NCBI RefSeq assembly: GCF_036373705.1
Contig: NC_089866.1
Span: forward strand, 6,870,001 to 6,934,000
Direction of reading: 5' to 3'
Origin: Amia ocellicauda
Lineage: Eukaryota > Chordata > Actinopteri > Amiiformes > Amiidae
DNA: 64,000 bases
Shown: one piece after another, positions 32,722 through 45,212 of the stretch
Layout: each line of letters opens with the position of its first letter
Position numbering within the stretch: position 1 is the first letter of the stretch
Position numbers and translations under genes: made by a program
The notes under the pieces: generated by a model
What the model saw: only the letters and a program-made list of their open reading frames with translations
Told to the model about the DNA's origin: nothing
Database searches by the model: none

Positions 32722-33923
32722 CAGCAGCACGTATCCATTTGATTGCACTGTATATATATCTCTACAACCGTCTGCAGGCTGGATTAGCAGTACCAACCCT
32801 GATATTTGTTGTGCATCTATATCTTGCTTACCCCTGTGGACTGAGGTCCTTGGCAAAGGAAAGGTCAGAAAAGTTCAGCTTTAAAGGGCTGCTGTGTGAG
32901 GTTCCCTAACTTCCATATTAAATACTTTTTTCTAGTATCATTAGGTAAAGGGAAAGTGGAATCCCACAGAGCGTTTCAAGAAACCATTTTCAAATTCATG
33001 GAAACTTGAGTTTTTTGTTCATTTTCTCGGGGGGAAAGATCCATCTGTTAACTTTAAATGTTGCAGGGATGCATGATGGCACAGACTTTTCATAAGCAAG
33101 ACATATTGGATAGTAGGAGAATGGAGGGTTTATTCTTTGATATGTAATGCACAGTGGCTCCCAAATTATTTTGTCATTTTTTTTGCATATACTTAAAAAT
33201 ATCTGGAGATTCATAACAATGCTTTGGGCTGTTAGCGAATGAGCATCAGTTTTGATGATATGCTAACTGATGACTTCAGTAGCTCTTTAAACTTATTCCT
33301 GAAACCTGTTAAAAATTGGACACAAGATAAAACCTCATTTAAATTCTGCATAAAAACTGATTCCACATACATACCAAAGACGATGTTTTATTATAATTGA
33401 TGCTCTATGATATGGTAAACCTGTACCGCAGGGTCAATGAATTCTCAACAGTCAGAAATTCACTGCACTAAATCGGCATCTAAAGCACAATTTTTATTAC
33501 ATGAACATTGTTCATCGTCAGCAACATGATGTTCTCCACACTGGGAATGTAGAACATGGAAAATGTTAGTTATATATACAGTGCAAAGATGGAGGTGGAA
33601 ATGGTATGGACCAGAAATGATGTATACATTTTTCATAGTTTGTTCAAAATAAATGCTACTAATTGTATGACCGTAAATGTAAAACACCTTTTTTTGTATT
33701 TGTTGGGCAGTTGTAATAAATTTTATATTCTAATTATTCTGTTGCTTTTTTTTCGGCCACTGTAATTTGAATATGTCAAACTGGGAAAATCAGTGTTCTC
33801 GGTTTGGAAAACAGTTGTGATGCATATTTTGTATTTACCCTATATTAATGTTTTTAACCATGGATTTTCAGATATAGAAATGCATATGTCTGGTGCTAAA
33901 TTAATAGAACACTGGTACTTCTA

Positions 33924-33995
<72 letters not shown>

Positions 33996-34089
33996 GTGGC
34001 AGATTTTAAAAGACTGATCATATTTTGACTGCATAACAGACAAGTTGGATCCCATTGAAGGGAATTATACAAGATCAGAGTGATTTATA
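32722..34089 (+). other. INTS15 3'UTR and intergenic sequence
   Basis: After the stop codon at 32721 comes about 1 kb of unique sequence to AATAAA at 33715-33720, the best poly(A) signal. It is followed by a T-rich stretch. Further right is a 67-bp (TA)n tract (33927-33993). No other exon was recognised. Confidence 0.55.
33927..33993. repeat. (TA)n microsatellite
   Basis: An uninterrupted AT run of about 67 bp. Confidence 0.97.
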
Positions 34090-34976
34090 CACCGATCAGC
34101 CATAACATTATGACCACTGATAGGTGAAGTGAATAACACTGATAATCTGGTTATCATGGCACCTGTCAGTGGGTGGGATATATTAGGCAGCAAGTGAACA
34201 TTTTGCCCTCAAAGTTGATGTGTTAGAAGCAGGAAAAATGGGCAGCGTAAGGATCTGAGGACTTTGACAAGGGCCAAATTGTGATGGCTAGACGACTGGG
34301 TCAGAGCATCTCCAAAACTACAGCTCTTGTTGGGTGTTCCCGGTCTGCAGTGGTCAGTACCTATCAAAAGTGGTCCAAGGAAGGAGAAGTGGTGAACCGG
34401 CGACAGGGTCATGGGCGGCCAAGGCTCATTGGTGCACGTGGGGAGCGAAGGCTGGCCCGTGTGGTCTGATCCAACAGATGAGCTACTATAGCTCAAATTG
34501 CTGAAAAAGTGAATGCTGGTTCTGATAGAAAGGTGTCAGAACACACAGTGCATCGCAGTTTATTGCGTATGGGGCTGCGTAGCCACAGACCAGTCAGGGT
34601 GCCCACTGTCCACTGCCGAAAGCGCCTACAATGGGCACGTGAGCATCAGAACTGGACCACGGAGCAATGGAAGAAGGTGGTCTGGTCTGATGAATCACGA
34701 GTTCAAGGTGTTGACTTGGCCTCCAAATCCCCCAGATCTCAATCCAATCGAGCATCTGTGGGATGTGCTGGACAAACAAGTCCGATCCATGGAGGCCCCA
34801 CCTCGCAACTTACAGGACTTAAAGGATCTGCTGCTAAAGTCTTGGTGCCAGATACCACAGCACACCTTCAGAGGTCTAGTGGAGTCCATGCCTCGACGGG
34901 TCAGGGCTGTTTTGGCGGCAAAAGGGGGACCTACACAATATTAGGCAGATGGTCATAATGTTATGGCTGATTGGTG
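34090..34976 (+). mobile_element. Tc1/mariner element, internally deleted, copy B
   Basis: The 887-bp element is flanked by TA (34088-34089 and 34977-34978). Its inverted repeats are about 27 bp with one mismatch (CACCGATCAGCCATAACATT at the left). Same family and same internal deletion as copy A at 12390-13299, but inserted in the other orientation. Here the junction reads WSDESR directly into a frame-shifted [21 protein letters not shown], without the 12 extra bases seen in copy A. It lies between INTS15 and NAA60. Confidence 0.92.
34240..34944 (+). pseudogene. Broken Tc1/mariner transposase, copy B
   Basis: The start codon region (ATGGGCAGCGTAAGG, about 34239) has a small deletion relative to copy A that shifts frame almost at once. 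From 34281 the frame reads [20 protein letters not shown] through a GHGRPR motif to a stop. It resumes as [20 protein letters not shown] and CRKRLQWAREHQNWTTEQW to WSDESR. The C-terminal part is in another frame and ends AAKGGPTQY. The central catalytic block is absent, so it cannot encode an active enzyme. Confidence 0.9.
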
Positions 34977-35060
34977 TATTTAATCACAATCCTAATAACA
35001 GACAATACCTCAAAGTAACCCTCTTCCACGTGTTCATTGAGCTTTTTTTTTAAAAAAAAG

Positions 35061-35321
35061 CACTACAAATCCCAGAATGCACCATTCGTGCGTGTCATGC
35101 AGCGGCCTCAGTACGAGGGTAACTTCCGGGCTGCTGAGACATACCGGAAGGAAACCTCTTTAGACATAAACTGTTCCGCAGATCGCAGAGGTGTTTATTC
35201 TGTTTACTTTCTTAATAACGGAATAACATATTTTACCATGGTGCTCCCGCTCCAGTGAACATCACCCGAAACGACAAAGGAAAATAAGTTTGTTCCTCTC
35301 GCTTTGAGCGCGGAAACAAGG
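35061..35321 (+). promoter_or_regulatory. NAA60 promoter and presumed noncoding first exon
   Basis: At 35061-35080 the plus strand reads CACTACAAATCCCAGAATGC, a near-consensus ZNF143/THAP11 element. About 40-70 bp downstream are two ETS-type sites, ACTTCCGG (35122-35129) and ACCGGAAG (35143-35150), a common arrangement in TATA-less housekeeping promoters. A possible first-exon donor (AACAAGG|gtatgc) lies at 35321-35322. The first coding exon has its own acceptor at 36481, so an upstream untranslated exon is required. The motifs are seen; the start site is inferred. Confidence 0.55.
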
Positions 35322-36487
35322 GTATGCTATCAAACTAGTTTGCATACTAACGTAGTTCATGTCGCTCTATAAATATTGATCATGTAACATTTGGCCTATT
35401 ATCTTATTTTAGTCAAGCCAGGGTTGATTATCATTTTCCACAAAATTCCTAGTCCTTTTCATTTCCGTGGAACTCATAACAGTGATGACAATATTTGTAC
35501 CCCTTAAAAAAGTATGTGTTTGTATCCATCGCTTTTGTGATTTTTTCTTTTAATGCCATGATTAATGCTTTTTTTGCTCGATTGCAAGTCCTGCTTATTA
35601 ATTGTTCGTATGATGACACATATGATGGTCTATACTGGCGCAGTGCTGCTGATAAATAGTTGTATTGCTGTTATTTATATGTCCGCGTTTGCTTAGTTGT
35701 TCTTGAATGTGTTTTCTGAAAAAAATCTAATCACAGTGTTCAGTGTTGAAAATGTGAATTCATTGTGTGTTGGGATCGTATTTGAATTTGGATCTTTGAA
35801 TGTCTGAATTAATCCTCAAAGCTAATCAGATTATTGCCTTTTGTAATTGTGTACAATCTGCTGAGTTCATTTTTGTTTCTTCTGTTCCATGGGAAAATAA
35901 CCTCTTACAAAGTGAAAGTTATGATTTTAAGGTGGTAAGGTCATGACCAGGTGAGTCTGATGCAGGTTGGATGTTGGCAGTTGATAAGACTTTTGATGTG
36001 CAGATCTCTTGATGAATGGGGGTTACACACATCTGAATACACATTTTGCAAATTACAACATTTGAAAAGTTTTATTTAAGCTTTGCTATGGCTTTAAATA
36101 GAAGGAGAAATAGTTCCAGTTCAGAATTCTGTATCTTTGCATCTAAAAACAAACAAGCTGCATCTTCTCTCCACATGTGGTTTATTGACATAAACTGCAG
36201 TTCCTTTAACCGTTGAATGAGGGTGGTGCCAGTGTAAGCAAATGCTTTTGGTAAACTTTTGTAATTGCAATATGTTATGTATACCATAAAGTTAACTGTT
36301 TATATTGCAATTTAGGGGGAATGAACAGGTGAACAAAGCTAGCTTGATTCAACTTCAGATTGGACAATGTAAACTTGCCATCTCTTTGACGTTGTTTTAA
36401 AGTGAGGCTGGAGTTGTCTGGGTTGCAGCTTGTGTGAGGAGATTGCTGCTGCCCGCTGTGACGTCACTGTTTGTGCTGCAGGTGTGA

Positions 36488-38613
36488 ATGACAGACGTAG
36501 TGTCCCCCACTGCGCTCAGCGAGATCAAGCTTCGACTGCTCTGTCACGATGACATAGACACCGTCAAACAGCTGTGTGGTGACTGGTTCCCCATTGAGTA
36601 AGTACTGTGGTTTCAGTCATCGAAAAGTGTATCTGAGTGTTCTTGTGGCATTATTGAATTTGTCTAGCTGTTTTTCATACAGAAACTGTAATACACAACA
36701 CAAGGAATGTCGTCAGTCAGGAGTTTAAATTGATGACCAGCTTTAGAGATATCTAAATTGAGGTTTTTCTCTTCTGTGATGCTGTGTTGTTTTGTTGGTA
36801 GATACCCGGACTCATGGTACCGCGACATCACTTCAAACAAGAAGTTCTTTTCTCTGGCCGCCACATTCAAATGCGGCATTGTGGGAATGATAGTGGCTGA
36901 AATAAAAGGCCGAACAAAAGTACATAAAGAGGTACGTTAAATGTGTGTTATTTTGCTTTGTTCTCCCACTCCCGTTGTTTTTGTAATGCTTGTATCAAAT
37001 CATCAGTGTGGCAAAATGTTTCCACTTTTATGAATTATGATTAATATATTTATTGATAACTAGCCTAAGTAGCCCAAGCTGCCTGTATCAAAGGATTCTT
37101 GTCCTGCTTTATCATTGGTCTCTTGCATCATCTATGGATACCACTCTATAAAGACATCGTGTTATCTGTACTGTTCCAGTATATTATCCTTAGTCCCCAC
37201 ATGGTACCTGCTGCAGAATTAGTGCAGACCCTGTGTTTGCGATTGTGCTCCAAAGGCAACATGTTTACCTCTTCCCATTGTTTTCTTTGCACTCCTCCTC
37301 TTACCCTGCTGTTTCTCGGTTGTCCACAGGATGGAGACATTCTGGCCTCTAGCTTTCCTGTTGATACACAGGTAGCTTACATTTTAAGTTTAGGAGTCGT
37401 GAAGGATTTTAGAAAACATGGGATAGGTAAGGTATTGCGCCATAAATGTCCTCTGTGTGTTTTGTACATTGTCAAGATCTTTCAGCGAGATCAGTGCTGT
37501 ATAGAAAATACAAATCTCATGAAATGTTTTCTAAAATTCAGTATAAACCAAAAGCGTTTTTCTCCTTTGCTTTGTTTTAGGTTCCCTCTTGCTTGAAAGT
37601 TTGAAAGAACACATATCCACCACAGCACAAGATCACTGTAAAGCAATCTACCTGCACGTTCTTACAACAAATAACACTGCCATTCACTTCTATGAGAACA
37701 GAGACTTTAAACAGCACCACTATTTGCCCTATTATTATTCCATACGGGGAGTGCTGAAAGATGGCTTTACCTACGTACTCTATATTAATGGTGGACATCC
37801 TCCCTGGACAATTTTATATCCTTTCAAACTTTATATTTTGCTTTGTATGTGTGTGCCTTTGCCAGGAATTAATCAATGCTGTTCTGCCCAGTCCATGCAG
37901 GAAAGCTAAATAATAGGATGCATAAGTATGTGTTGGTATTTTAATTTTCCAGTTTTATGGGTCGCTTAGTCCACTGATGTAAGTGATTTTATTAACAATG
38001 AAAAATGTAAAATGCACGTAGAGATTTACTAAGCTTGTCTGCTTTTAATGTAAACATGTTTGTAGTGTTTTATAACTTCGTTGCTTTGCCTCTCGCATGG
38101 CTTGTTATTTTATCAATTTGTATTTAGAGAGCTGCTCTTTCCCATACGGTGCTTATTTTTGTGAACTGTCCAAGGGCATATGGATTGGTGGTTCACAACC
38201 TGTGTTTATTGATCAAACAGACAGGAGAGATGAGCATTATTTGTGTGGCTTGAATGGCATCTTCATCCTTAGTTTGCTTTGTGTCTCTTTTTGAAATGAG
38301 GTAGATATACAAAATATCATCAAAACTGCCTGCGATCTTAAATGCATTTTTAGATTTTCAAGTCGTCCAGTGATTTCTGTGGATTGTGCAGTTTATGTGA
38401 AATGTGTTTATGAAATGTCACCAGAAACATATTTTTTTCCCTTAACGCATTCCCACTGATTATATTCAGCATATTGGATCCACTTTAGCAAACCTGAGTC
38501 CCTGTTCCATTCCTCAGAGGATATACCGGCAAGCACAGAACCTCCTTCGAAGTTTTTTACCCTGGTCAGGTATCTCTGCAAAAAGCGGCATCGAATACAG
38601 CCGGACGATGTGA
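36488..38613 (+). CDS. naa60: N-alpha-acetyltransferase 60 (NatF catalytic subunit)
   Basis: Five coding exons: 36488-36597, 36802-36931, 37330-37426, 37581-37815 and 38457-38613. The first three introns are GT-AG; the fourth (37816-38456) is AT-AC. The total is 729 nt, 242 residues, exactly the human length. NAA60 acetylates N-termini of membrane proteins facing the cytosol and is anchored to the Golgi by its C-terminus. Visible: the start MTDVVSPTALSEIKLRLLCH, the GNAT fold with acetyl-CoA-binding loop RKHGIGSLLLESL (Q/RxxGxG/A type), AIYLHVLTTNNTAIHFYENR, DFKQHHYLPYYYSIRGVLKD, and the amphipathic C-terminal membrane-binding helices ending GIEYSRTM. Exon 5 must begin at T38457, which restores TIFDYIQHIG. 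Human NAA60 is also on 16p13.3. Confidence 0.96.
37816..38456 (+). other. U12-type AT-AC intron of NAA60
   Basis: The 5' end reads ATATCCTTTC, a perfect match to the minor-spliceosome 5' site ATATCCTTT. The 3' end has CCCTTAAC (branch element, consensus TTCCTTAAC, branch A about 11 nt from the end), then gcattcccAC. Only this AT-AC pairing keeps the frame and gives TIF|DYIQHIGS, the conserved protein sequence. No GT-AG pair does. Confidence 0.92.
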
Positions 38614-41600
38614 TGGGGAGCCAAGGTAGCTGTGGGAATTCTGTACTGAGGTTGGTGGCTGTTGTAAATATGTTGCTAAAGATCAGTCTGAATTCATGTT
38701 GCCCGCAAAATTATATTTTTTCATGAAGAGTGTGAGTGGGTTCTCGGTTCTGCAACATGAACATGTTTTTAATGTGTGGCAGAAGATCAAACGAGTGTGG
38801 GGAATGAAGTTTAGATGTAAATCAAGATAATTTGTTATCTGTTACCCTATAATTTGATTTATCTGTAACGTTGCCGTCCCCACACTTCATCTGAGCATGT
38901 CCATGTCATTTCCCTCAAATGTGTAATTTTCTCTCCTGGCTCATGGTGTGGTTTTGGCTTTTTCTACTTTATTCAGTTAAACTGGCAGACAACTTCCTTG
39001 ATTTGGGTGCTGTCTTTTTATCCTATTTTTATCCTGTTTAAAATATGAACATGCGTACCCCCTTATTTGATTAATTCTGCGTTTGTATTTTCCAGATCTG
39101 GAATATGGCTGTTTTTGAGAAGCAGCGATATCCAATCACCAGTGTGTCAACAAGGGACCCAGTGATTTCTTACTTATAATAAGGCACATGCTCACACTGA
39201 CTCAGACTGTGTATTATATATGTACAGTATAAATGTATAATATATATATATATATATATATAAATATTTAAAAAAGTGTTATTGTCATTAGTTGGCTGCT
39301 CATTTGATGCAGACCCCTCCGTCTGTATACACCACATGCCTGTAATTTGCTGCTATGTAGAAATCCAGAATGTTTGAATCTGTTTGACAGATTTTTTATC
39401 AAATTGTAGATTTTGTATGTGTGCCTGTTTATATTAGTTTTAACATTCAAAAACCTATAATGAGCAGCAGTTTTCCCTCAAGATATAGAGCAGATCCCTT
39501 CACATGTATTTCCCATTGCTATTTATGTTTTTATGTTTTTCTCTGACTGTTAGTCACATAGTGGTATTGACTCGTTGCAGTGTTAATAACTCTGAACACC
39601 CTGCCAGATTATTTTTAAACAAAAGTATTAATCAAAAAAAGGCTGTGGAATGTTGTAGAAGTAAAAGGCAAAACGCACAAAATGGGAAACTAAAATGAAT
39701 GTGATTTTGTTTCTCCCGTTCCACTCTTGAATATGAACTTTTAAGTATATATCAAAAGCTGTACATACGCGTAACTATTTTTATGTCCTATGTTAATGTC
39801 TAGCTGTAGAGTTTTTAACATGTCTGACCTCCAGCTAGTTCTCAAAATGAGTAAGCACTGCTAAATGCACAATTAGCATCTTAGTATTTATTTTGTATTT
39901 ATGTAAATACATTTAAGATTTATATGAATGCAACAAAAATGTATTAATTACGATTTCACACATTTCAGTAGTGACAACATATTGTTTGTCTTACCTAAGC
40001 TGGTATAAAAGAAGTACTACTTTGCTTACTCCGTTTTAATGCACTGTATTGTTTTGAAGAAATTTGAGTTTTCTGCTCGATAGGTAAAACCCTGCAAGAG
40101 TTGAACTACAAAAAACCTGCAGAGAAGGCACCTAATTTAAGAGGAAAACAATTATCATATGGGTCTGATGAAATTAAGATGATTACAAGATATGATATTG
40201 AGTCATAACATTCTAGAGAAATGCTAATAACTGACCGAAAGGGATTGCGTACATCAATTGTGAACAACTTATTTGTCCACAAAAGGGTACGTAAGGGAAT
40301 TTGTCTTTGAAACTTTATTTCTTGAGAGAAAGCTGCTACATAATATTCTATAATTTAGCTAATGTAAATAGAAATGTAAGTCTTTTTTGAATTGATTAAA
40401 CAAATTAGTTAGGCTGATTTTTATCTGATATTTATGACTGAAACTCAAATGCACTCTACTGTGGTTGGTTTAGGGATTTTTCTTCAAATCGTCCTGCTAT
40501 TTTCTTTGGGGGGTGTCAGGAGGGTGTTAAATGAACACTGGGTTTACCATATACCCTAAAAATTCTTTGTTTTACCCATTTTTTTGGGGGGGAAGTGATC
40601 AAAAGGTAGGTTTTACAAGTTGTTTTATGACAGGGTTACCTATTTTTCTGCTTTGCATATTTTTTAGTTAAATTATGGATTTGTGCATCTGCTCACATTA
40701 ACATATGTCTGCAGTGTTTTGTGTAAAGATACAAAATGTATCACTGAGGACTAAAACATAAAACGTATCTGAATGCAGTTTTCACTCATTAGGGTTACTT
40801 ATTCACTCATAAGGGTTGCTTATAGATTACATAGATTGTGTGGTTGTAGTTTTTATCAAAATGAAAAGTCTGGTTAGGTAGTCTAGTACTCCTTAAACTA
40901 GCTTTCATGACTTAAAGTTATGCCCTCATGAATGCTCATTTTCCTGTCCCATATGCTTTATTTTAATTATGCTAATAGGTAACTTTGTAGAGGACCCTTG
41001 TAGTATTCTGTCCTATACCAGATGCAAAACAGTGGCGTTTAGATTATATTTTCTTTGTCTTGTGTTTTTTGTGTTCTTTTAGTTTCTTTATTGACATCAG
41101 TACATTTCAAACATATTTCCATATTATTGTCCTTACCATTTTCCTTATTAATTTAAAGTACATTTCTTGTGCTCATTCTTCACGAAAATCACAATGTTTT
41201 GTTAACTGTTTTTGATTTCCGAAACCTGTTTTCTATCAAGTTAAATATGATGTGTGTAAAAAAAGTTTTATGGATTTTAAATAAACAACCAAAAGAAATA
41301 AACTTACTGGTTAACTTAAAACATAAGTGAATGTCAGTTTGTTCATTTTAGTCATAGTTTTGTAATTAGAGTGTGTGAAACTGGGAGTTTTTATTTTGCA
41401 ACACACAATGTAAAGCCTGGAATGAATCCCTAGATGTATAAGAAGGTACATAAGGTTTTATAGATTGATAGTCACAACATGTATGATTAATCACACTTAT
41501 GTCAGGAATGGCTGTATCTACTTAGTTTGCCATTGTTTTTATTAAAATTAAAATTTGAAAATCCAATGCTAAAATCACTTATTCTAAAGTTTTTTTTTTT

Positions 41601-42159
41601 AATAAACAAGTATTTTTTTTGTACTTTCCAAGGTTACATAGTCTGCTGCCAGCTGCTTGAACAATGGGCTCTTGACATAACTTCCCTCTAATTGCGCTGT
41701 AATTTATCAGTTTGTTTGTATTTTGTATCTTATTTTAAAGTCACGGGAACATTAAAATAAATACATGAGCAGTGTTAAATGCTTATTTAGATCGAGGTGC
41801 CTTATTAATGCCGGTAATATTAGGAAAGTTAAGATTTGCATTTTAAGCACAGGTTGCTTCTGTGTACCGCAGATGTCCGCAGTTCTGCGTGGGTCTGCGC
41901 TGCTCCGCCAATAGGATCGCTGGAACTTTGCAGATCTGCGCAAGAAGAACGCCACCATAAATCTTTAAAATTGCAGCCTCTTTGAATTAATTGCGCAAAG
42001 ATGTTCCAGCAATGCATCGATTATCAAGTGCTATTCAGGGAACAGTCGGCCGCTCCTCTGCCCGAGATTGTTTTCATTTGGTTACCATTAACCTAGAGAT
42101 CAAGAAAGTTTCTTAACCCCCCCAAAGTATACAACCAGTCCGCCTAGTTATTTTCGCTG
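38614..42159 (+). other. NAA60 3'UTR and intergenic sequence
   Basis: Long AT-rich stretch with no exon recognised. It has a (TA)n tract at 39237-39262 and several AATAAA hexamers, for example 41280-41285 in a cluster. The end of the NAA60 transcript cannot be fixed. Near 41860-42000 the sequence begins to gain CpG toward the next promoter. Confidence 0.5.
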
Positions 42160-42455
42160 CACCCCCGCTATTCGCAGACGTACGGTAGCCTCCCGTTCAT
42201 GGCGTCCCATTTGCGCATGTGCGCCACGCCCCCTCGATAGCGCTGGCTATCCGAGCACCACGTTGACTGTCGGGCGAGACTGGGAGCGACTTCTATCTGC
42301 TCTGGTGCGCAACTGCAGCCGCATCCTTCCCACTAAACTTCAGACTCAACACTGCGTGCATGGGAGAGCAACAGCACTTGAATCGCATTTGCTCCACACA
42401 ACCAAAACAGAAAAGCATCTACTTCTTGCCACCTTCCTGCAAAGTTGCCCAGAAG
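42160..42455 (+). promoter_or_regulatory. CpG-rich promoter and probable 5'UTR exon 1 of CARHSP1
   Basis: A CpG-rich stretch (tgcgcatgtgcgccacgccc, tcgatagcgctggctatccg) is followed by a consensus splice donor, CCAGAAG|gtaaga, at 42455-42456. No other gene to the right needs a plus-strand first exon except CARHSP1, whose coding exon has its own acceptor at 58482. I infer that this is the distal promoter and untranslated exon, separated by a 16-kb intron. It could instead belong to an unrecognised noncoding transcript. Confidence 0.5.
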
Positions 42456-45031
42456 GTAAGAGATGCTGCTGCTGGACTCGTAGGGATGAATAAATCCAGT
42501 CTTTACAGAGCTGTCCGCCCCCAGACCCGCTGGACGTGTATTTTTATTTATTTCTTAAAGAGCTTAATGATTTCTTTGTCAAGCTATTATTCTTACCAGT
42601 AGTAACTTTTAACTCGTAGAATATAGGCTAATGACTTGTTTTAGTCTATTGGGGTATTCTAATATTTAATTGTTGTAAATATAAATGAAAATTAGCTATA
42701 AATGTCAACAGTTGTAGCAGTTACAGATTTCAATGTGATTGCTACAGGTCCCTTATGCTACAGAAATGTTTTAGATCATTTGTTGAGCGGGATAATGCAT
42801 TGCAGTCAATTGCAACAAGTTGCTGCTTTAAACTGACTTTAAAGAACAAAGTTTATATTATATAATATGTATAGATATATAATATATATGACAGTTTTAA
42901 TGAAACCTTCAAAAACATGTTTTCATTGTAACAATATGAAAGTATCACGCTGGCTGAAGGGATACAATTGCATGGACTTTTCTACCACACGGAAATGGCA
43001 TGCAAGGAAAAAAACATGTATTATCATTCGATTTTGTTCTCGGATTAAATTGATTCGCTTGTGGGTTTTGATAGCTAGTGGTGCTCATCATGGTTTATTA
43101 TAATATACCTTGCAAGTTTAACATCTGTACACGTCCGAGGAAGCTAGTCATCTGAATGTGAGATTTCGCTATTTATCCGAGTGATCACAGAAACAAGGTA
43201 GTTTGAAGATCCAGTGACCATCTTTGAGGGACGTGGCCGCAGTTGCCGGGTGGGGGGTGAGGTCCGAGCGGGGGGCCGGGGGGGACTTACGAAAACATCC
43301 CAGTCGGGCGCTGTGCCAGAGCCGTCATTGCATAGAAACCCAACACGGGCCTTGTGCTGCCAACTGAAACCAAGATCAAATTAAGTGCAGCAGCCTCCTT
43401 CCTCCTGCACTCACGTCTCCCCCATGGAAGCTCTGCTGGGTACAAGCAAATCAATGTTGGGAGACTTTTTTTTTAGTCACTAAAATGTCTGTATTTGCCC
43501 ATATATAGTTGCGAGTGTACAATGTACTGAGTAATAATAAGCTAAACTTGAAAATTACATGGTCTTTTTTTCTGCACTGCTATTTTAAATCTGGCATTGG
43601 ATATTTCACCCAGTACAATACTGTAGATGTGTGTTTTGCAACCTGCTGAAGGACTAGACTGAGCTGTGCAAAAAGACTGCAGTTTTGTTTTCTCCAGGTT
43701 ATTTATGTATTTTATTCTGTAAGTCCTTTGATACTTGGGTGTTCAGCCGGACCGAAGCTTTAGACTTCAAGTAAGTACAGCAGCTGCTCATGTGAAGTAA
43801 ATCCATCTTTGGTACGAGTTCCATTTAGAGTTGTTTCTTAGAAAAGTTCCAGTTCTTTTAATACCGAACCCTTCCATCGTCCTCCTGGTGTTTGTGATGC
43901 TGCTGCAGAGTCCAGCCAGGGGCCACAAAATAACCAGTGGACCTGATTTCATGGGACTGTTACCATAGTGACGCTTGTGCTGATGCTGTGGGATGCCACG
44001 GGCTGAACGAGTTTCACAGCATGTCTGTCCTCTTCCAAATGACATATGGTTGTTTTGTTTGCTCTCCAGCCTTGCTACCCAAATCTCTCGTTTGAAGCTG
44101 ATTCTTTTAACGAAGTTCAGTCTCCATGTTTTGATTGAAAGCCAAACTGGAGGGTAAAAGCCACAATGATGGCGATATTTCAGCTGGTACAAATAATCAA
44201 CCTTCCTTTAAAAACACCTGGAACCTGCTGTATTGTCTGTCAGCACAGAAACTAAAGTAGTCATTAATTTCTTTCATTATCACTTAATTTAGCACTGGAA
44301 TAGATAAACCCGGATAAACTAGATAAACTTTGTGACTGTACTGTCTTCTGTAATGAAACGTATTCAGTAGAAAATGTTGCATTATCCTTGCTGTTGAGCA
44401 AGTTTAATGTAGGTTCCATTATACTGCTCTGTTTTTTTAAGACCTAGGATCACGGTCAATTTGTCATTTTTATGCTTTCCTGCCTCCCTCCTCCTTTTTA
44501 TGATGTTATTCAGAGTCTTGTGTGTAATGCATTTTTATCATTTTCATGACCAAATGCCCATTGTTAAAGGACATTGTTTGAGATCACTTTGCTGCAAGTT
44601 GTCATTGATAATAGATTTGGCAGATTGAACTAATATAGGAGTTCATTATTACTGTCAAGGGCAGTTTGCCCTGGCGCATTAGTCAAACAGATGTTTGGGT
44701 TGTGAAACGCATTGGAGTGGTCTGTTTGGGAATGCTAGGCCTGTAGCGTATGGCGCCCTTCCAGCATGAACTGTAAGAAGAATTTAACAATATTTTGGCA
44801 GGGGCATAGCCATATATTTGCAGCCAGCTGGCTTTAGCTGTACTTGCAAATGAGTGGTGCATTCTGGGATGGTATTCAGAGGTAAATTGAAGTTGACATT
44901 GAGTGGTCAGAATGAAAGGAATTTTTGAGGTTGCTTACCGTTTACATTACTGAAGATTTCCATATGGCTTCAGTCAGTCTGGTTTGCTACAAATTTGGTT
45001 ACATCTTAAGTTTGGTTCTCTGTTAAACTGT

Positions 45032-45212
45032 GGCTGGGATTAAATCAAAACTTTGACCCTCCCGCTAATAGAAAACTACAGAACTGTACTCAGTTGCGGC
45101 TTCATTTTCAGTAAGATGACACTTTCTTCTAATCATGAATGTAACCGCCATGATGTACAGGTTTGTAGTTTCCTATTAGCGGGTGGGTCAAAGTTTTGAT
45201 TGAATCCGGCCC
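45032..45212. mobile_element. Fold-back MITE of about 180 bp
   Basis: Inverted arms of about 48 bp (45032-45079 and 45165-45212) share AATCAAAACTTTGACCC and CCCGCTAATAG. The interior also pairs imperfectly (ctgtac and gcggcttcattt against their complements), so nearly the whole element is one imperfect palindrome. No coding capacity. The target duplication is unclear, so the superfamily is not assigned. Confidence 0.75.

Noticed and set aside
33793-34017. 74-codon ORF ending in a long YIYI run
   Set aside because: It is the translation of a (TA)n microsatellite.
34209-34496. 95-codon minus-strand ORF across transposon copy B
   Set aside because: Antisense of the transposase DNA-binding domain. 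The equivalent shadow exists in copy A at 12891-13166.
43788-44192. 134-codon minus-strand ORF that faintly recalls a Tc1 transposase (repeated basic residues, KTWRLNFVKR)
   Set aside because: No catalytic motif (DES, DNAP, NPIE), no terminal repeats and no TA flanks were found. Similarity is not above chance by eye.
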